From an uncultured Bacteroides sp. (lineage in GTDB: Bacteria > Bacteroidota > Bacteroidia > Bacteroidales > Bacteroidaceae), in NCBI RefSeq assembly GCF_963675905.1, contig NZ_OY780936.1, positions 434,001 to 498,000 of the forward strand: 64,000 nucleotides of DNA, written 5' to 3'. The first letter of the stretch is position 1. Each line of letters starts with the position of its first letter. Below, piece after piece: positions 62,862 to 64,000 of the stretch. Both the position numbers and the translations under genes were made by a program. The notes under the pieces are model-generated. The model did not search any database, was not told where the DNA came from, and saw only the letters and a list, made by a program, of their open reading frames with translations.

Positions 62862-63742
62862 AAGAAGTGAAACTTATAAATATATTAGAAAAAATTTCAT
62901 CTGATGAAGGGTATTGCTTATCATTTGAAGAAGAAATTCAATTGAAAGAAGCTTTCTCTCATATTCCTTTATTGGATGAAAAACCAGGAGAAAATGTTCT
63001 GGATGAAATGGAGGAAAGATTATTCAGTAAGAGTATAATATTTGAGAAATCTGAGAAAAAGATTATTCATTGGAAACAAAATCTTTCTGTTGCGGCATTG
63101 ATTGCTGTACTCTTTGGCTGTGGTTTATGGATAAAGAGTCTGGATATGAAATATGTAACGGGAAGCAATGAACAGTTGGCTTTTGCGTTGCCTGATAAAT
63201 CCGAAGTGAAACTAAACGAAAACAGTTCGGTTGAATTTAACAAATTCCTTTTCTACTTTAATAGGAATATTAATATGAAAGGTGAAGCCTATTATGTTGT
63301 AACCAAAGGACAGAAGTTTACAGTTGAAACTCCTACACATCTGATATCGGTACTAGGAACTCGTTTTATGGTTTCTGAAACAGACAGGTTTGATGTTTTC
63401 TGTTATGAAGGTAAAGTTTTGGTGGAGAGCTTAGATAAAAAGGAAAATAAAATATTAACAAAGGGAAGATGTTTTGGCTCTGACAAAGTAATCCTGGAAG
63501 ATCAACCTAATTGGGTTAGTCATAAATATGATTTTAATGATTCGCCTCTTGTAGACGTTATTGAAGCTATAGAAAAAGAATATAAAGTGTCAATAGAAAA
63601 TAAGAATTATTGTAAAGGGCTTATTTTTACAGGAACATTTCCAGCTAATAATCTAAGTTTAGCTTTAGATATAATTTTGGCCCCTTATAATATGAGTTGG
63701 GAACAATTACAACAAGATCATTATAAGATAAAACGCGGTTAA
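62858..63742 (+). CDS. FecR-family anti-sigma factor
   Basis: The 294-residue protein has an N-terminal cytoplasmic part, one membrane helix (about 73-92, LSVAALIAVLFGCGLWI), then the FecR periplasmic domain (about 100-205, with NEQLAFALPDKSEVKLNENS, GEAYYVVTKGQKFTVETPTH and ISVLGTRFMV). It ends with a small DUF4974-like domain (about 225-292, DVIEAIEKEYKVSIENKN) typical of Bacteroidetes FecR. It sequesters the sigma factor and releases it when an STN-bearing outer-membrane protein signals. No TonB-dependent receptor follows within the window. Confidence 0.93.
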   Translation: MKEVKLINILEKISSDEGYCLSFEEEIQLKEAFSHIPLLDEKPGENVLDEMEERLFSKSIIFEKSEKKIIHWKQNLSVAALIAVLFGCGLWIKSLDMKYVTGSNEQLAFALPDKSEVKLNENSSVEFNKFLFYFNRNINMKGEAYYVVTKGQKFTVETPTHLISVLGTRFMVSETDRFDVFCYEGKVLVESLDKKENKILTKGRCFGSDKVILEDQPNWVSHKYDFNDSPLVDVIEAIEKEYKVSIENKNYCKGLIFTGTFPANNLSLALDIILAPYNMSWEQLQQDHYKIKRG

Positions 63743-63890
63743 AAACTTGACAAAATAATAATATTTGTTGTTATTTTACTTAGTTTCTTAGTCAATAAGT
63801 TGAATATTCTGTTAAAAATAGCTCGACAAAATAAATTATTGATAGAGAAATAGTAACTTTATATCGATTAATTATAAACAAACGGAATTA

Positions 63891-64000
63891 ATGAAATTTT
63901 ATGTATTTTTATTATATATAACATGCTCTGTTTTATTAATCGGATGCAAAGAAAATAAAATAGAGCGATTTTCAAAAGCTCAAACAAATGAAATGATATT
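63891..64000 (+). CDS. Start of a lipoprotein gene, 3' partial
   Basis: The ATG at 63891 opens KFYVFLLYITCSVLLIGCKE, a lipoprotein signal with lipobox LLIGC at Cys19, and then continues in frame to the window end. Only 36 codons are visible, so the product is unknown. It follows the FecR gene by 148 bp of AT-rich DNA. The reading direction and context make it a plausible target of the sigma factor. Confidence 0.6.
   Translation, partial: MKFYVFLLYITCSVLLIGCKENKIERFSKAQTNEMI

Overview
The window reads as Bacteroides (order Bacteroidales) chromosomal DNA. The evidence is the TAnnTTTG -7 promoter boxes with weak or absent Shine-Dalgarno sequences, a SusC/SusD pair with glycoside hydrolases, a type III glutamine synthetase, an RteC protein, FecI/FecR-type regulators and an AT-rich composition. 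The species cannot be fixed by eye.

Region 1 (1-25,940) is a polysaccharide utilization locus (PUL). It holds a 5'-truncated heparinase II/III-like lyase, a membrane propeller regulator with an AraC output domain but no kinase, an ECF sigma factor without an adjacent anti-sigma, SusC and SusD, a GH2 beta-galactosidase, a GDSL/SGNH esterase with a GH28 enzyme, a GH97 enzyme, a GH43 enzyme and a GH88 unsaturated-uronyl hydrolase. Between SusD and GH2 lie C-terminal stubs of a GH78 rhamnosidase and a beta-helix enzyme, so the locus has lost genes. The set fits an acidic, rhamnose- and galactose-containing plant glycan of the rhamnogalacturonan or arabinogalactan type: the lyase makes unsaturated ends, GH88 removes them, and GH28, GH2, GH43 and the esterase trim the rest. 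This substrate is inferred. An oxyR gene sits inside the locus, next to a dps gene reduced to its two ends by an internal deletion.

Region 2 (26,200-36,350) is mostly housekeeping: mscL, gapA, a miaA-lipid kinase-kdsA operon, a Crp/Fnr regulator, glnN and a large DUF5686-like outer-membrane protein. Region 3 (36,400-44,410) is accessory: tRNA-Ser(GCT), an acyltransferase, a second Crp/Fnr protein, a second-type rsgA with a methyltransferase, an orphan rteC, a gene fragment, and an intact ISL3-family insertion sequence with 25-bp terminal repeats and an 8-bp target duplication. Region 4 (44,500-59,800) holds a transglutaminase-like lipoprotein, nitroreductase, cutC, an HU-like protein, catalase, an M28 peptidase, an MFS exporter, a rhomboid protease, two OmpA-family proteins, an acetyltransferase, a ferredoxin-thioredoxin pair and a phosphoesterase. 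Region 5 (60,000-64,000) is a surface-signalling cluster: an STN-DUF3575-like barrel, an AraC regulator, an ECF sigma factor, its FecR anti-sigma and the start of a lipoprotein.

The most unusual signal is not a gene. Four intergenic sites each carry exactly four copies of a short palindrome at a period of 21, 22, 22-23 and 23 bp. The word differs at each site (TTGGCCAA-like, TGTACA, GACCCGGGTC, CACCCGGGTG). Nothing in the annotated genes explains these arrays.
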